Shown: positions 1 through 10,278, counted from the stretch's first letter. The stretch is 46,724 bases of DNA from an uncultured Oscillospiraceae bacterium (GCA_900757695.1 CAAEOU010000214.1:1-46724); one strand, 5' to 3'. Program-made: numbers and translations. Notes: a model not told the origin generated them from the letters alone.

Positions 1-1
1 C

Positions 2-643
2 ATTCAGCAGGAGGCTGCTGACAACGGCATCATCTACCTGAACGTTCTGGCAGGCGGCGCAAACGCTTTCTGCACCACTTATGAGTTCACCGATCTGGAT
101 TCCATGATCTCCGGCTCCAAGTCCTTCGGCAACATGGATGCTGCAATCTTCGAGAAGCTGGGCTTCCAGGTTACCTCCGTGGGCCCCGGCGACTGCTATG
201 ACGCTCTGCAGCGTGGCCTGATCGACTCCACCCAGATGGGCCTGGCTCCCATGGTCTCCATGGGCTGGGAAGAGGTCGCCAGCTACTGGGCTCTGGACGG
301 AACCTACACCGCTGGTAACATGTTCACTGCAAACCTCGAGTGGTGGAACGGCCTGACCGACGCACAGCGTCAGGCAATCCAGCAGGCTTGCGATGAGGTG
401 GAGGAGTACTCCGCCGGCATCTATGATGACTCCATCGCTTCCGACTGCGCTACCATCGAGGAGAAGACCGGCAACAAGATGGTCGAGTTCTCCGATGCTG
501 ACGTAGAGCGCATCTGGGCTGCTACCTTCGACGCTAAGGCTGACGCTGCTATGCAGACCGCTGAGGCCAACGGCAAGACTGAGGGCATGACCAAGATCCT
601 TGAGAAGGCTGCCGAGATCACCGGCTATACCTGGAATCATTGA
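2..643 (+). CDS. TRAP transporter substrate-binding protein, DctP family (3' part)
   Basis: The frame is open from the left edge of the window, so only the C-terminal part (about 213 residues) is present and the true start lies outside. The protein would be the extracytoplasmic solute receptor of a tripartite ATP-independent periplasmic (TRAP) importer, usually for C4-dicarboxylates or other organic acids. Visible family features are the segment around YDALQRGLIDSTQMG, where the ligand-pocket loop precedes a GW motif, and the helical tail ending near ITGYTWNH. The small and large membrane subunits (DctQ/DctM) are not downstream. A strong terminator follows at once, so this is the last gene of its transcription unit. 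The substrate cannot be told from this fragment. Confidence 0.85.
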   Translation: MQQEAADNGIIYLNVLAGGANAFCTTYEFTDLDSMISGSKSFGNMDAAIFEKLGFQVTSVGPGDCYDALQRGLIDSTQMGLAPMVSMGWEEVASYWALDGTYTAGNMFTANLEWWNGLTDAQRQAIQQACDEVEEYSAGIYDDSIASDCATIEEKTGNKMVEFSDADVERIWAATFDAKADAAMQTAEANGKTEGMTKILEKAAEITGYTWNH

Positions 644-665
644 TTTCTGAAAATCGCTCATGATG

Positions 666-700
666 AAAAATCCCTGCCGCATCTGCGGCAGGGATTTTTT
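666..700. terminator. Bidirectional rho-independent terminator between dctP-like gene and vanY-like gene
   Basis: A perfect 10-bp stem (671-680 with 685-694, loop ATCT) is flanked by five A's on the left and six T's on the right. It can therefore terminate the rightward TRAP gene and the leftward carboxypeptidase gene. Confidence 0.9.
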
Positions 701-712
701 GTGCGCTGTGGG

Positions 713-1414
713 CTATTGGCTGACGCCCAGATATTCTTCCAGACAGATGCCCTGATCGTGGATGGCTTTGGCGGCATCTTTTCCCACATAGCGGTAATGC
801 CACGGCTCATAGTCTGTGCCGGTGAGGGCCGTTTTTCCTTCGGGATAACGGAGGATAAAGCCGTATTCCCATGCGTGAACGGAGAGCCAGCTGTAAACCT
901 GCGTGCCGGTGGAGTGGATGCCGTCAGCGTTGATATCCACAGCCAGACCGGTCTGGTGCTCGCTGTAGCCCACCGGATTGACCCAGAGCTGCGCATCCTG
1001 CTCTGCCTGTGCCCGACTTTCGCCCTGCTCCATAAACGCCTCTATTTTTTCGTCCATCAGGGACTGCTGCTTCTCTGCACTTCGGTATCCGGAGGCCACC
1101 TCCGGATAGATGCTCGCTGCACGCATATCATCAAACATTTGCTGGAGCTGGGGATAGATGCGGCTGTCGACCTGCGTCCCATTGGCCAGGGTGGTGAGGT
1201 CGGAGGACCAGTCGTCGGGGATGGCATGGGTCTGATTGACAAGAACCAGATTCCATGGAAGATCGGTAAGGCTGGAAAAGGCGCTTTTATTGTGACCGGA
1301 GCTGTTTGGAAAGAGCGTGCGGAATGCGCCGAGGCAAACGAGAAGCAGTACGACAGTGGGCAGCAGAATGGAAAGAAAGCGCCGGTTGGCAGAGCGTGGA
1401 CGGGAATGCGGCAT
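713..1414 (-). CDS. D-alanyl-D-alanine carboxypeptidase, VanY/M15B family, membrane-anchored
   Basis: A 233-residue zinc carboxypeptidase expected to trim D-Ala from peptidoglycan stem peptides outside the membrane. A single N-terminal membrane anchor (residues about 13-32, after a basic stretch) is followed by the M15B core. GYRSAEKQ (from 109), SEHQTGLAVDI and EPWHYRYVG contain the expected zinc ligands H153, D160 and H206. The start is the ATG at 1414, because an AGGAGG lies 6 nt upstream of it and the promoter (1446-1474) would put the transcript start just before it. In-frame ATGs further upstream fall inside the promoter. It is a single-gene unit convergent with the TRAP gene. Nothing nearby suggests a glycopeptide-resistance cluster, so a housekeeping cell-wall role is more likely than VanY resistance. 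Confidence 0.88.
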   Translation of the reverse strand: MPHSRPRSANRRFLSILLPTVVLLLVCLGAFRTLFPNSSGHNKSAFSSLTDLPWNLVLVNQTHAIPDDWSSDLTTLANGTQVDSRIYPQLQQMFDDMRAASIYPEVASGYRSAEKQQSLMDEKIEAFMEQGESRAQAEQDAQLWVNPVGYSEHQTGLAVDINADGIHSTGTQVYSWLSVHAWEYGFILRYPEGKTALTGTDYEPWHYRYVGKDAAKAIHDQGICLEEYLGVSQ

Positions 1415-1445
1415 ATGGATCCTCCTCTTTTTGTGTTCTGCCGCA

Positions 1446-1474
1446 ATCATAATGAAATTCTGATTAAGATACAA
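1446..1474 (-). promoter_or_regulatory. SigmaA-type promoter of the vanY-like gene
   Basis: Reading the minus strand, TTGTAT (1469-1474) and TATGAT (1446-1451) are separated by 17 nt, about 30 nt before the chosen ATG. Confidence 0.65.
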
Positions 1475-1521
1475 GAAAGCAAAATATAAAAACTTTATTA
1501 AGGAGAATCCGGGAGCGCATC

Positions 1522-1550
1522 AAAAAATGCGCCCGCAAAACGGACGCATT
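1522..1550 (-). terminator. Rho-independent terminator of the MATE gene
   Basis: On the minus strand a GC-rich stem (AATGCGTCCG pairing with CGGGCGCATT, one G-T pair) is followed by a run of six T's. It lies just downstream of the stop at 1569. Confidence 0.85.
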
Positions 1551-1568
1551 TTTGCAAAGGGTTCGCAG

Positions 1569-2909
1569 TTATGCCAGCACTTTGTGGACTTTTCGGTTCA
1601 GGAAGATGGAGAAAAGGGCGCTGAGGGCCTCTGCAATCACCACAGCCGTCCAGACCGTGGAGAGCTGACCGGTGAGGCTCATGGCCCATGCGATGGGGAT
1701 CACGAAAATCAGCTGGCGTCCCAGATTGATCATCAGGGTATAGCGGCTGTAGCCCAGTGCCTGAAAGGACGAGGAGAGGATCAGCGTTGTGGCGCCCAGC
1801 GGGAGGCTCAGGCAGCAGATCCGCAGGGCGGTGATCCCGATGGAGAGCATGGCATCGGAGGCGCTGAACAGCTGCAGAAGCTGTGCGGCGATGATTTCGA
1901 ATGCAATAAGCAGAACTGCCATCAGTACCAGCGCAGTTTTTAGCGCCAGAGAGATGGTCTGACGTACCCGATCCATACGGCCTGCGCCGTAGTTGTAGGA
2001 GATCATGGGGACGGTGCCGTTGTTGAGACCAAAGATCGGCATATAGGCAAAGCTCTGGAGCTTCAGCCAGATGCCGAATACGGCGGTGGCGGTGGTGGAG
2101 AAGGCCAGAAGAATCTGATTCATGCAGAAGCTCATGGCAGAGGAAAGCCCCACTGTGATCATGGAGGGGATGGCGATGGAAAAGATGCTCTTTAGAATTT
2201 CCAAGGAGGGGCGCATAGAACGGAAGCGCAGCCGGATGTTCTTCTCCTTGACGGTCAGCATGATCAGGGCCACCAGTGCGGCGAAGATCTGCCCCAGAAC
2301 CGTGGCCACGGCGGCGCCGGTGACGCCCAGCTTGGGGAAGGGGCCGATGCCGAAGATCAAAAGCGGGTCAAAGATGATATTGAAAATCGCACCGGCCGCC
2401 TGAGAGATCATGGAGCACACGGTGTTGCCGGTGGCAACCAGAAGCTTTTCAAAGTTCTGACCGAAAAAGGCACCCGCCGATATCAGGCAGATCACGGTCA
2501 GGTACTGCGTGCCGTCCTCGATGATCTCGGCCACATCCGTCTGCATGGTATAGTAGGCTCGTACACCGAAAGCCCCCACCAGCATAAAAAGGACGGTATA
2601 GCAGGCGGAGAGCACCACAGCCACGTTGGCGATGCGGAGGGCCTTGCCGTGCTCCCCCTGACCGGTGTAGCGGGGCACCAGCGCATTGACCGCAACCCCG
2701 GTGCCCACGCCGATGGCGGTGATGATCTGCTGTAGCGGAAATGCAATGGATACTGCCGTCAGGGCGTTCTCACTGATCCGGGCCACGAACATGGAGTCTA
2801 CGATGTTGTATAGGGCCTGAATAAAGAATGAGATCATCATGGGGATGCTCATGGAGATCAGCAGGCGTCTGATGGGCATGGTTCCCAGCTTGTTTTGCTG
2901 TGTATTCAA
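1569..2909 (-). CDS. MATE family multidrug/metabolite exporter
   Basis: About 446 residues with the usual 12 membrane segments in two homologous halves, and a typical MATE opening (IRRLLISMSIPMMISFFIQA, then YNIVDSMFVARIS). Members exchange Na+ or H+ for cationic drugs, flavins or other metabolites across the cytoplasmic membrane; the substrate cannot be read from sequence. I start it at the TTG at 2909, because GGAGG lies 9 nt upstream. The first in-frame ATGs further upstream (to 2963) overlap the -10 of the putative promoter (2959-2988), and the next internal ATG lacks a ribosome site. It forms a monocistronic leftward unit with its own promoter and terminator. It is only distantly similar to the second MATE protein at 6318-7685, so the two are not a recent tandem duplication. 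Confidence 0.9.
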   Translation of the reverse strand: MNTQQNKLGTMPIRRLLISMSIPMMISFFIQALYNIVDSMFVARISENALTAVSIAFPLQQIITAIGVGTGVAVNALVPRYTGQGEHGKALRIANVAVVLSACYTVLFMLVGAFGVRAYYTMQTDVAEIIEDGTQYLTVICLISAGAFFGQNFEKLLVATGNTVCSMISQAAGAIFNIIFDPLLIFGIGPFPKLGVTGAAVATVLGQIFAALVALIMLTVKEKNIRLRFRSMRPSLEILKSIFSIAIPSMITVGLSSAMSFCMNQILLAFSTTATAVFGIWLKLQSFAYMPIFGLNNGTVPMISYNYGAGRMDRVRQTISLALKTALVLMAVLLIAFEIIAAQLLQLFSASDAMLSIGITALRICCLSLPLGATTLILSSSFQALGYSRYTLMINLGRQLIFVIPIAWAMSLTGQLSTVWTAVVIAEALSALFSIFLNRKVHKVLA

Positions 2910-2958
2910 ATGTTGATTCCTCCAATCACAGGAGCTGCCTGTGTCATTTTTCGGCATT

Positions 2959-2988
2959 ATCATAGCATATTTCCGCGAAAAAAGGCAA
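2959..2988 (-). promoter_or_regulatory. Putative sigmaA promoter of the leftward MATE gene
   Basis: Minus-strand TTGCCT (2983-2988), an 18-nt spacer and TATGAT (2959-2964), about 50 nt before the TTG start. Confidence 0.5.
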
Positions 2989-3070
2989 AGGATTTCTTGC
3001 GTGGAAACATTTCGGATGTGTTTAGAAAAAGTTCACAAGAAATAAATTCTGATATTGTGCAAAATGACAC

Positions 3071-3099
3071 TTGTGAAATCGGAAACGCTGGGCTATTAT
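3071..3099 (+). promoter_or_regulatory. SigmaA promoter of groES-groEL
   Basis: TTGTGA (3071-3076) and TATTAT (3094-3099) with a 17-nt spacer. The CIRCE operator begins 7 nt after the -10, so it covers the transcript start. Confidence 0.75.
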
Positions 3100-3106
3100 A
3101 TAGACG

Positions 3107-3133
3107 TTAGCACTCCAAATGAATGAGTGCTAA
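3107..3133 (+). promoter_or_regulatory. CIRCE operator (HrcA binding site)
   Basis: A perfect TTAGCACTC-N9-GAGTGCTAA inverted repeat, the consensus HrcA repressor site of Firmicute heat-shock operons. It sits directly downstream of the -10 and ahead of groES, so class I heat-shock control is expected. hrcA itself is not in the window. Confidence 0.97.
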
Positions 3134-3201
3134 CACGAAAAACAGTAGAACCTTTGACAGGCGCCTCTGCGCCGTCAGATTATTTTAAGGAGGAACCTCA
3201 A

Positions 3202-3486
3202 ATGAAACTTGTACCCCTCTCTGATAGAGTCATTGTCAAGATGACCGAGGTGGAGGAAACCACTGCATCCGGCATCATTCTCGCATCCAGCGCCAAGGAA
3301 AAGCCCATGGTTGCGGAAGTCATCGCAGTGGGCCCCGGCGGCATGGTGGATGGTCATGAGGTCAAGATGACCGTTTCCGTTGGACAGAAGGTTATCTTTG
3401 CAAAGTACACCGGCACCGAGGTAAAGCTGGGCAAAGAAGAGTATACCATCGTACGTCAGGGCGACATTCTCGCAGTTGTCGAATAA
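3202..3486 (+). CDS. groS: Co-chaperonin GroES (Cpn10)
   Basis: A 94-residue protein of full family length that caps the GroEL cage in a heptameric ring. The N-terminus MKLVPLSDRVIVKM and the mobile loop region ETTASGIILASSAKEKP are clear GroES landmarks, and it ends GDILAVVE. The ATG at 3202 is chosen because AAGGAGG lies about 7 nt upstream; the longer frame from 3127 would start inside the CIRCE operator. It is the first gene of the groES-groEL operon, 16 nt before groEL. CIRCE predicts repression by HrcA at normal temperature. Confidence 0.98.
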   Translation: MKLVPLSDRVIVKMTEVEETTASGIILASSAKEKPMVAEVIAVGPGGMVDGHEVKMTVSVGQKVIFAKYTGTEVKLGKEEYTIVRQGDILAVVE

Positions 3487-3499
3487 TTGGAGGTAATAG

Positions 3500-5146
<1,647 letters not shown>

Positions 5147-5168
5147 TCCAGCGTTCAAGTGAATTCCG

Positions 5169-5210
5169 GCAGAGGTTCCGGCCACAAGGCCGGGGCCTCT
5201 GCTTTCCTTC
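5169..5210 (+). terminator. Terminator after groEL
   Basis: A 15-bp stem with two T-G pairs (5169-5183 with 5188-5202, loop ACAA) followed by a pyrimidine-rich tail TTTCCTTCT. Confidence 0.8.
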
Positions 5211-5225
5211 TGCACGGATGTGGGG

Positions 5226-5254
5226 TTGCCAAACCGCCTTTTGGGGGGTATAAT
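5226..5254 (+). promoter_or_regulatory. SigmaA promoter of hprK
   Basis: TTGCCA (5226-5231), a 17-nt spacer and a consensus TATAAT (5249-5254), 31 nt before the hprK ATG. Confidence 0.85.
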
Positions 5255-5285
5255 AGAACCACTAACCTGCAAAGGAGCCAAAGCC

Positions 5286-6230
5286 ATGTCACTGTTTACC
5301 GTCTCGCTGGCCCATCTGACCAAGGAATTTAAGCTGGAAATGCTGTACCGCTCTTCGGATTTTGAGAAGATCCAGATCACGGTAGAGGATGTCAACCGGC
5401 CTGCGCTCCAGCTTTCGGGCTTCTTTGAGCATTTTGAGCCTGCCCGGATGCAGGTTATCGGCATGGTGGAGGACACCTATCTGGCGGGGCTTACCCCGGA
5501 GCAGCGGGTGGTCACCTTTGACCGGCTGTTTTCCTATCGGCCTCCGGCACTGATCTATGCCCGCCATCTGGAGCCCTGCGATGAATGCATGGTCATGGCA
5601 CGGAAGTATAACATCACCATCCTGCGCACCAATGAGACCACCTCGGAGCTGGTCTCCACCATGATCGCCACCCTGAAGCACTATCTGGCGCCCCGGCTGA
5701 CCCGGCACGGCGTTCTGGTAGAGGTTCACGGCGAGGGCATGCTGCTGCTGGGCGAGAGCGGCGTTGGTAAGAGCGAGGCGGCCATTGAGCTGGTAAAGCG
5801 TGGACATCGCCTGATCGCAGACGATGCGGTGGAGATCAAAAAAGAGGGCGCCTATGTGCTCTCCGGCTCTGCGCCGGAGCTGATCCGCCACTATATTGAG
5901 CTCCGTGGCATCGGCGTCATCAATGTGGCAAAGCTCTTTGGTATGGGCGCCGTCAAGGAATCTGCCAATATTGATATGGTGGTCAATCTGGAGGCATGGC
6001 GGGATGATGTGCTCTATGACCGGCTGGGCGTGGAGAATGAGTTTACCACGATTTTGGGCGTCAAGGTGCCCAATCTGACCATTCCGGTAAAGCCCGGGCG
6101 GAATCTGGCGGTGATCCTTGAGGTGGCGGCTATGAACAATCGTCAGAAGAAGATGGGCTACAATGCCGCACTGGAATTTACCGAGCAGATCAATAAGCAT
6201 TTTGATGAGACCATGGCAGCGGAAGGCTGA
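5286..6230 (+). CDS. hprK: HPr kinase/phosphorylase
   Basis: A 314-residue bifunctional enzyme that phosphorylates Ser46 of HPr with ATP or PPi and reverses this with phosphate, the switch of carbon catabolite control in Firmicutes. The N-terminal MurF-like domain (about 1-130) is followed by the kinase core with the P-loop GESGVGKS (156-163), H141 in RHGVLV, the LIADDAVEI strand (Asp pair 179-180) and the C-terminal signature GRNLAVILEVAAMN. The start at 5286 has AAAGGAG upstream and lies 31 nt after the -10. It appears monocistronic, unlike the common hprK-lgt arrangement. A MATE gene follows after 87 nt. Confidence 0.97.
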   Translation: MSLFTVSLAHLTKEFKLEMLYRSSDFEKIQITVEDVNRPALQLSGFFEHFEPARMQVIGMVEDTYLAGLTPEQRVVTFDRLFSYRPPALIYARHLEPCDECMVMARKYNITILRTNETTSELVSTMIATLKHYLAPRLTRHGVLVEVHGEGMLLLGESGVGKSEAAIELVKRGHRLIADDAVEIKKEGAYVLSGSAPELIRHYIELRGIGVINVAKLFGMGAVKESANIDMVVNLEAWRDDVLYDRLGVENEFTTILGVKVPNLTIPVKPGRNLAVILEVAAMNNRQKKMGYNAALEFTEQINKHFDETMAAEG

Positions 6231-6252
6231 ATGGATACGATACGGACGGAAA

Positions 6253-6279
6253 ACAGGGGGCGGTGTTGCCGTCCCCTGT
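6253..6279 (+). other. Intergenic hairpin between hprK and MATE gene
   Basis: An 11-bp stem with one G-T pair (6253-6263 with 6269-6279) and no T-run. It may be a processing or partial attenuation structure; its role is unknown. Confidence 0.4.
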
Positions 6280-6317
6280 GGTCTGCCCTGACCGAGAAAT
6301 GAGAGGGGAAGTGTAAG

Positions 6318-7685
6318 ATGCGTTCTGACCGGAACGGAACAACGCTGCTGACGGAAGGCAGCATTTTGGGTAAACTGTTTGGGTTTGCGGTGCCGCTGTT
6401 TCTGGGCAACCTGTTTCAGCAGCTCTATAACACCTGTGACTCCCTGATCGTGGGGAACTTTGCGGGCAGTGAGGCACTGGCGGCGGTAAGCTCCTCCGGC
6501 AGCCTGATTTTTCTGCTGGTGGGACTGTTTAACGGTATTGCCATGGGTGCGGGCGTTGTCATTGCCCGGTATTTTGGGGCACGGGAAGGGGAGCACCTGC
6601 GCCGGGCAATCCATGCCACGGTGTTCTTCGGCATTGTGGCCGGGGCTGCGCTGACGGTGCTTGGGATCCTGCTGACGCCGCTGCTGCTCCGCTGGATGGG
6701 AACTCCGGAAACGGTGCTTCCCCAGTCGATCATCTATTTCCGGGTCTACTTCGCCGGGGCACTGGCTGTGGTGCTCTACAATGTGGCCGTGGGTGTTTTG
6801 CAGGCGGTTGGAGATTCCAGACACCCGCTGTATTACCTGATGATCTCCTCCGGGGTCAATGTGGTGCTGGATCTGCTGTTTGTGGCGGTATTGGGCTACG
6901 GGGTCGGTGCGGCGGCGCTGGCCACCACCATCGCCCAGAGCCTCAGTGCGATCCTGGCATTCCGGCGGCTGACCCGCCCGGGAACGGAGTATCAGGTCTG
7001 CTGGCGGCAGGTGCGGCCGGATGGGCCGATGCTGAAGCAGATTTTGGCCATTGGCCTGCCTTCGGGGGTTCAGAACTCCATTATCTCGCTGGCCAATGTG
7101 ATCGTGCAGTCCAACATCAATCAGTTCGGGCCCCATGCCATGGCGGGCTGCGGGGTATACTTTAAGATCGAGGGCTTTGGATTCCTGCCCATTACCTGCT
7201 TTGCCATGGCGCTGTCCACCTTTGTGAGCCAGAACCTTGGGGCCGGAAAGCCGGACCGGGTGCGGAAGGGGAGCATTTACGGCACGCTCTGCTCGGTGGG
7301 CATTGCGGAGCTGGTGGGCGTTGCGGTATGCGTTGCGGCGCCGTGGCTCATGGCGGCCTTCAACCGGGAAGCCGATGTGATCGCCTATGGGGTGCAGCAG
7401 GCCCATATTGAAACGCTGTTCTGGTGCCTGCTGGGGCTGAGCCACTGCAGCGCCGGAATCCTCCGGGGAGCGGGCAAGGCCAAGGTCTCTATGGTGATCA
7501 TGCTGCTCTGCTGGTGCCTGATCCGCATTACCTATATCACCATTACGGTGTCTATCCTCCATGACATCCGTGTGGTGTTCTGGGCCTATCCCATCACATG
7601 GGGGCTCAGCGGCATCCTGTTTACACTGTACTTTAAGTCCCAGTGGAAGAATCTGATTCGTCCGGCGGCAATGAAAGTGGAATAA
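6318..7685 (+). CDS. MATE family exporter
   Basis: A 455-residue membrane exporter of the MATE superfamily with 12 predicted membrane segments. Landmarks are FAVPLFLGNLFQQLYNTCDS followed by LIVGNFAGSEALAAV near the N-terminus, and FGPHAMAGCGVYFKIE with FVSQNLGAGKPDRV in the second half. GAGAGGGGAA precedes the ATG. It probably follows hprK on the same transcript or uses an unseen promoter. A long hairpin at 7689-7732 closes the unit. The substrate is unknown; an Na+- or H+-driven exporter of organic cations is the family expectation. Confidence 0.9.
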   Translation: MRSDRNGTTLLTEGSILGKLFGFAVPLFLGNLFQQLYNTCDSLIVGNFAGSEALAAVSSSGSLIFLLVGLFNGIAMGAGVVIARYFGAREGEHLRRAIHATVFFGIVAGAALTVLGILLTPLLLRWMGTPETVLPQSIIYFRVYFAGALAVVLYNVAVGVLQAVGDSRHPLYYLMISSGVNVVLDLLFVAVLGYGVGAAALATTIAQSLSAILAFRRLTRPGTEYQVCWRQVRPDGPMLKQILAIGLPSGVQNSIISLANVIVQSNINQFGPHAMAGCGVYFKIEGFGFLPITCFAMALSTFVSQNLGAGKPDRVRKGSIYGTLCSVGIAELVGVAVCVAAPWLMAAFNREADVIAYGVQQAHIETLFWCLLGLSHCSAGILRGAGKAKVSMVIMLLCWCLIRITYITITVSILHDIRVVFWAYPITWGLSGILFTLYFKSQWKNLIRPAAMKVE

Positions 7686-7688
7686 GTC

Positions 7689-7740
7689 AACTGTGCTTCC
7701 GTGGTGGAGACAATTCACCGGGAAGCACAGTTCTTTCCTG
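7689..7740 (+). terminator. Probable terminator after the second MATE gene
   Basis: A 12-bp perfect stem (7689-7700 with 7721-7732) with a 20-nt loop and a TTCTTTCC tail. From here to the next promoter (7849) I see nothing else. Confidence 0.6.
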
Positions 7741-7848
7741 TGTGGAGCCGGAATATGTCGAAATGAAAGAATTCGTTCAATCTAACGCTTTAATGTGGCA
7801 AAATGAAAAAGGAATGAAATATTTGCCGGAAAAAAGCCGCAGGAACAC

Positions 7849-7877
7849 TTGCAGAATGAGCCGATATATCATATAAT
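7849..7877 (+). promoter_or_regulatory. SigmaA promoter of the M3 peptidase gene
   Basis: TTGCAG (7849-7854), a 17-nt spacer and TATAAT (7872-7877). The transcript has an untranslated leader of about 95 nt with no obvious riboswitch. Confidence 0.75.
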
Positions 7878-7980
7878 ATAATTTGCGATAAATGACCTTT
7901 ATAAGCGATGTTAATGGCGACCGCTGCGGAAAATGGAGTCTTATCCACCTGTGGCGGACAAATCGAATGGAGGAGATCCT

Positions 7981-9684
7981 GTGAAATTTTCTCAAATGAA
8001 ATATCAGCGGCCGGATCTTGCGTCCCTGAAGGAGCAGATCCAGAGCCTTACGGCGCAGCTTCGGGCAGCCCAGAGCTATATGGCGGCAAAGGATACGTTT
8101 CTTGCAAAAGAGACGCTGTGCAAGCATATCGAGACCCAGAGCACGCTGGCATCGATCCGGCACACCATCGACACCAGAGATACCTTCTATGATGACGAGG
8201 TGAAGTTCTGGAACGGCGCAGAGCCCCAGCTGGAGGAGGATCTCCAGCAGTGGACCATGGCGATGCTGGAATCTCCCTACCGGAAGGACTTTGAGGCGGA
8301 ATATGGAGATCTCATGTTTGTCAATGCGGAGATCCAGCTGAAGACCTTTGCGCCGGAGATCATGGCGGATATCCAGAAGGAGAACGATCTGACGCAGGAG
8401 TATGAAAAGCTGCTGGCTTCGGCACAGATCCCCTTTGAAGGAAAGGTCTATACCATCTCCCAGATGTCCCCCTTCAAGACCGATGCCGATGATGCCCGCC
8501 GCCTTGCCGCATGGAAGGCAGAGGGGCAGTGGTACAAGGACAATCAGGCACAGCTGGATGACATCTACGATCAGCTGGTGCATCTGCGGGATCAGATGGG
8601 CAAGAAGCTGGGCTACGAAGGCTATACCACGCTGGGCTATTACCGGATGGGCCGGAACTGCTATACCAAGGAGGATGTGGAGAAATTCCGTGCTGCGGTG
8701 CGCACCTATCTGGTACCGCTGGCAGACAGCATCTACCGGGAGCAGGCCAAGCGGCTGGGGAAGGAATATCCCATGAGCTTTGCGGACAATGCACTGGAGT
8801 TCCGCTCCGGCAATCCCCGTCCCGTTGGGACGCCGGATGATATTCTGGCGCAGGGCAAGAAATTCTATGATGAGCTGTCTCCGGAGACCAGCGTATTTTT
8901 CCGCACCATGCTGGACGGGGAGCTGCTGGACGTGCTCTCCACCGAGGGCAAGGCCGGCGGCGGCTACTGCACCAGCATCCCGGATTATCAGGTTCCCTTT
9001 ATCTTTGCGAACTTCAATGGCACCCAGCATGACGTGGAGGTTGTGACCCATGAGGCGGGCCATGCCTTTGCGGCTTATACCAACCGGGATCGGGTGCCTG
9101 CGTCCTATACATGGCCAAGCATGGAGGGCTGCGAGGTGCACTCCATGTCCATGGAGTTCTTTGCATGGCCTTGGGCAGAGGGATTTTTCGGTGCGGATAC
9201 AAAGAAATTCTACTACAGCCACCTGTCCGGGGCACTGACCTTTATTCCCTACGGCACCATGGTGGATCACTTCCAGCATATCGTCTATGAGAAGCCGGAT
9301 ATGACGCCCAAGGAGCGCCATGGAGTCTGGAAGGAGCTGCTGGGGATCTACATGCCGTGGATGAAGCTGGACGGGGATATTCCCTTCTATGCCGAGGGCG
9401 AGGGCTGGCAGCGTCAGCATCACATCTATTCCAGCCCCTTCTACTATATTGACTACTGCCTGGCACAGACGGTATCCCTGCAGTTCTGGGCCTTGCTCCA
9501 GAAGGATCAGAAGAACGCATGGGAGCACTATATGGCCTATACCCGTCAGGGCGGCAGCCGCACCTTTACCGAGCTTCTGAAGAATGCCGGACTGGAAAGC
9601 CCCTTTGAGGAGACCTGCCTCAGAACGGTGGCGGAGACCGCAAAGGCCTATCTGGAGCACTTTGACCTGAGCAGTCTCACCTGA
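7981..9684 (+). CDS. M3 family oligoendopeptidase (PepF/M3-type)
   Basis: A cytosolic zinc metallopeptidase of 567 residues that cleaves short peptides, fitting with the oligopeptide importer that follows 0.7 kb downstream. The active site HEAGH (H357, E358, H361) and the downstream acidic ligand region GCEVHSMSMEFF (E385 the likely third zinc ligand) are intact. The C-terminal helical half has the family's YYIDYCLAQTVSLQFW segment. I place the start at the GTG at 7981, because GGAGG lies a few nt upstream and the protein then begins with the usual KFSQMKYQRPD; an in-frame ATG at 7933 lacks a ribosome site. Full length for the M3B family. Confidence 0.93.
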   Translation: MKFSQMKYQRPDLASLKEQIQSLTAQLRAAQSYMAAKDTFLAKETLCKHIETQSTLASIRHTIDTRDTFYDDEVKFWNGAEPQLEEDLQQWTMAMLESPYRKDFEAEYGDLMFVNAEIQLKTFAPEIMADIQKENDLTQEYEKLLASAQIPFEGKVYTISQMSPFKTDADDARRLAAWKAEGQWYKDNQAQLDDIYDQLVHLRDQMGKKLGYEGYTTLGYYRMGRNCYTKEDVEKFRAAVRTYLVPLADSIYREQAKRLGKEYPMSFADNALEFRSGNPRPVGTPDDILAQGKKFYDELSPETSVFFRTMLDGELLDVLSTEGKAGGGYCTSIPDYQVPFIFANFNGTQHDVEVVTHEAGHAFAAYTNRDRVPASYTWPSMEGCEVHSMSMEFFAWPWAEGFFGADTKKFYYSHLSGALTFIPYGTMVDHFQHIVYEKPDMTPKERHGVWKELLGIYMPWMKLDGDIPFYAEGEGWQRQHHIYSSPFYYIDYCLAQTVSLQFWALLQKDQKNAWEHYMAYTRQGGSRTFTELLKNAGLESPFEETCLRTVAETAKAYLEHFDLSSLT

Positions 9685-9687
9685 TCT

Positions 9688-10209
9688 ATGAGCAGAAAAA
9701 AACGACGCTCCAAGCTGGAGCTGTTTCAGAGAAATGCGGCAGGAGAATACATTTATACCGGAGGCCATATGCGCTATGCGGACGCACACAAAACAAGACG
9801 GCGTATGCTGGCAGAGCTATGGGCCTCCGGTGCCCTTGGAACGCTGTGCTTCCTTGCGGGGGGCTTCCTGCCGGTGCCGGGCTTTACGGGCTGCTTCTAT
9901 GTGCTGGGCCCCTATGTGGCGGCGCTGATTGCTGCCGCAGGAAGCCTGTGGACGCTGGGGGAGCTCACCGGTGCCGGAGACCCGATCCGGCAGTATGCCT
10001 ACGATGCAACGGTGCTTCGGCTTCCGGTCTGGTCCCTGATCGCAGGGATCGCCGGGGGGCTGTGCCTGCTGGGAGAGGGACTGTACCTGATCCGAAATGG
10101 CGGCGGCCTTGGCACCGCAGCGGCGTTTCTGGCGCTGGAGGCGGCGGGGACGATGGCAATGCTGCTGTTCCGGGGCGTCATTTGCCGGAGCCGCTGGCAG
10201 GAAAATTAG
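9688..10209 (+). CDS. Small multi-pass membrane protein of unknown function
   Basis: A 173-residue protein starting 3 nt after the peptidase stop, so probably co-transcribed and translationally coupled (no clear ribosome site of its own). A basic N-terminus (SRKKRRSK) is followed by a soluble stretch with YIYTGGHMRY, then about four hydrophobic segments near residues 43-62, 70-95, 112-133 and 140-163. I do not recognise the family. Its position suggests a link to the peptidase, but no catalytic motif is visible. Confidence 0.7.
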   Translation: MSRKKRRSKLELFQRNAAGEYIYTGGHMRYADAHKTRRRMLAELWASGALGTLCFLAGGFLPVPGFTGCFYVLGPYVAALIAAAGSLWTLGELTGAGDPIRQYAYDATVLRLPVWSLIAGIAGGLCLLGEGLYLIRNGGGLGTAAAFLALEAAGTMAMLLFRGVICRSRWQEN

Positions 10210-10249
10210 ACAAATGGTCATTTTTCCGGGATTTTCTGCAAAGCTGTCA

Positions 10250-10278
10250 TTGACAGCGGGACATCTGTCCTCTATAAT
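10250..10278 (+). promoter_or_regulatory. SigmaA promoter of the oligopeptide transporter operon
   Basis: A consensus TTGACA (10250-10255), a 17-nt spacer and TATAAT (10273-10278). The leader before the first ATG is about 150 nt. Confidence 0.88.

Noticed and set aside
713..1414. Glycopeptide (vancomycin) resistance gene vanY
   Set aside because: Family match is real, but no vanRS, vanHAX or related genes are nearby; a general carboxypeptidase is more likely.
7777..9789. 670-codon frame antisense to the M3 peptidase
   Set aside because: Shadow frame; the HEAGH peptidase on the plus strand explains the sequence.
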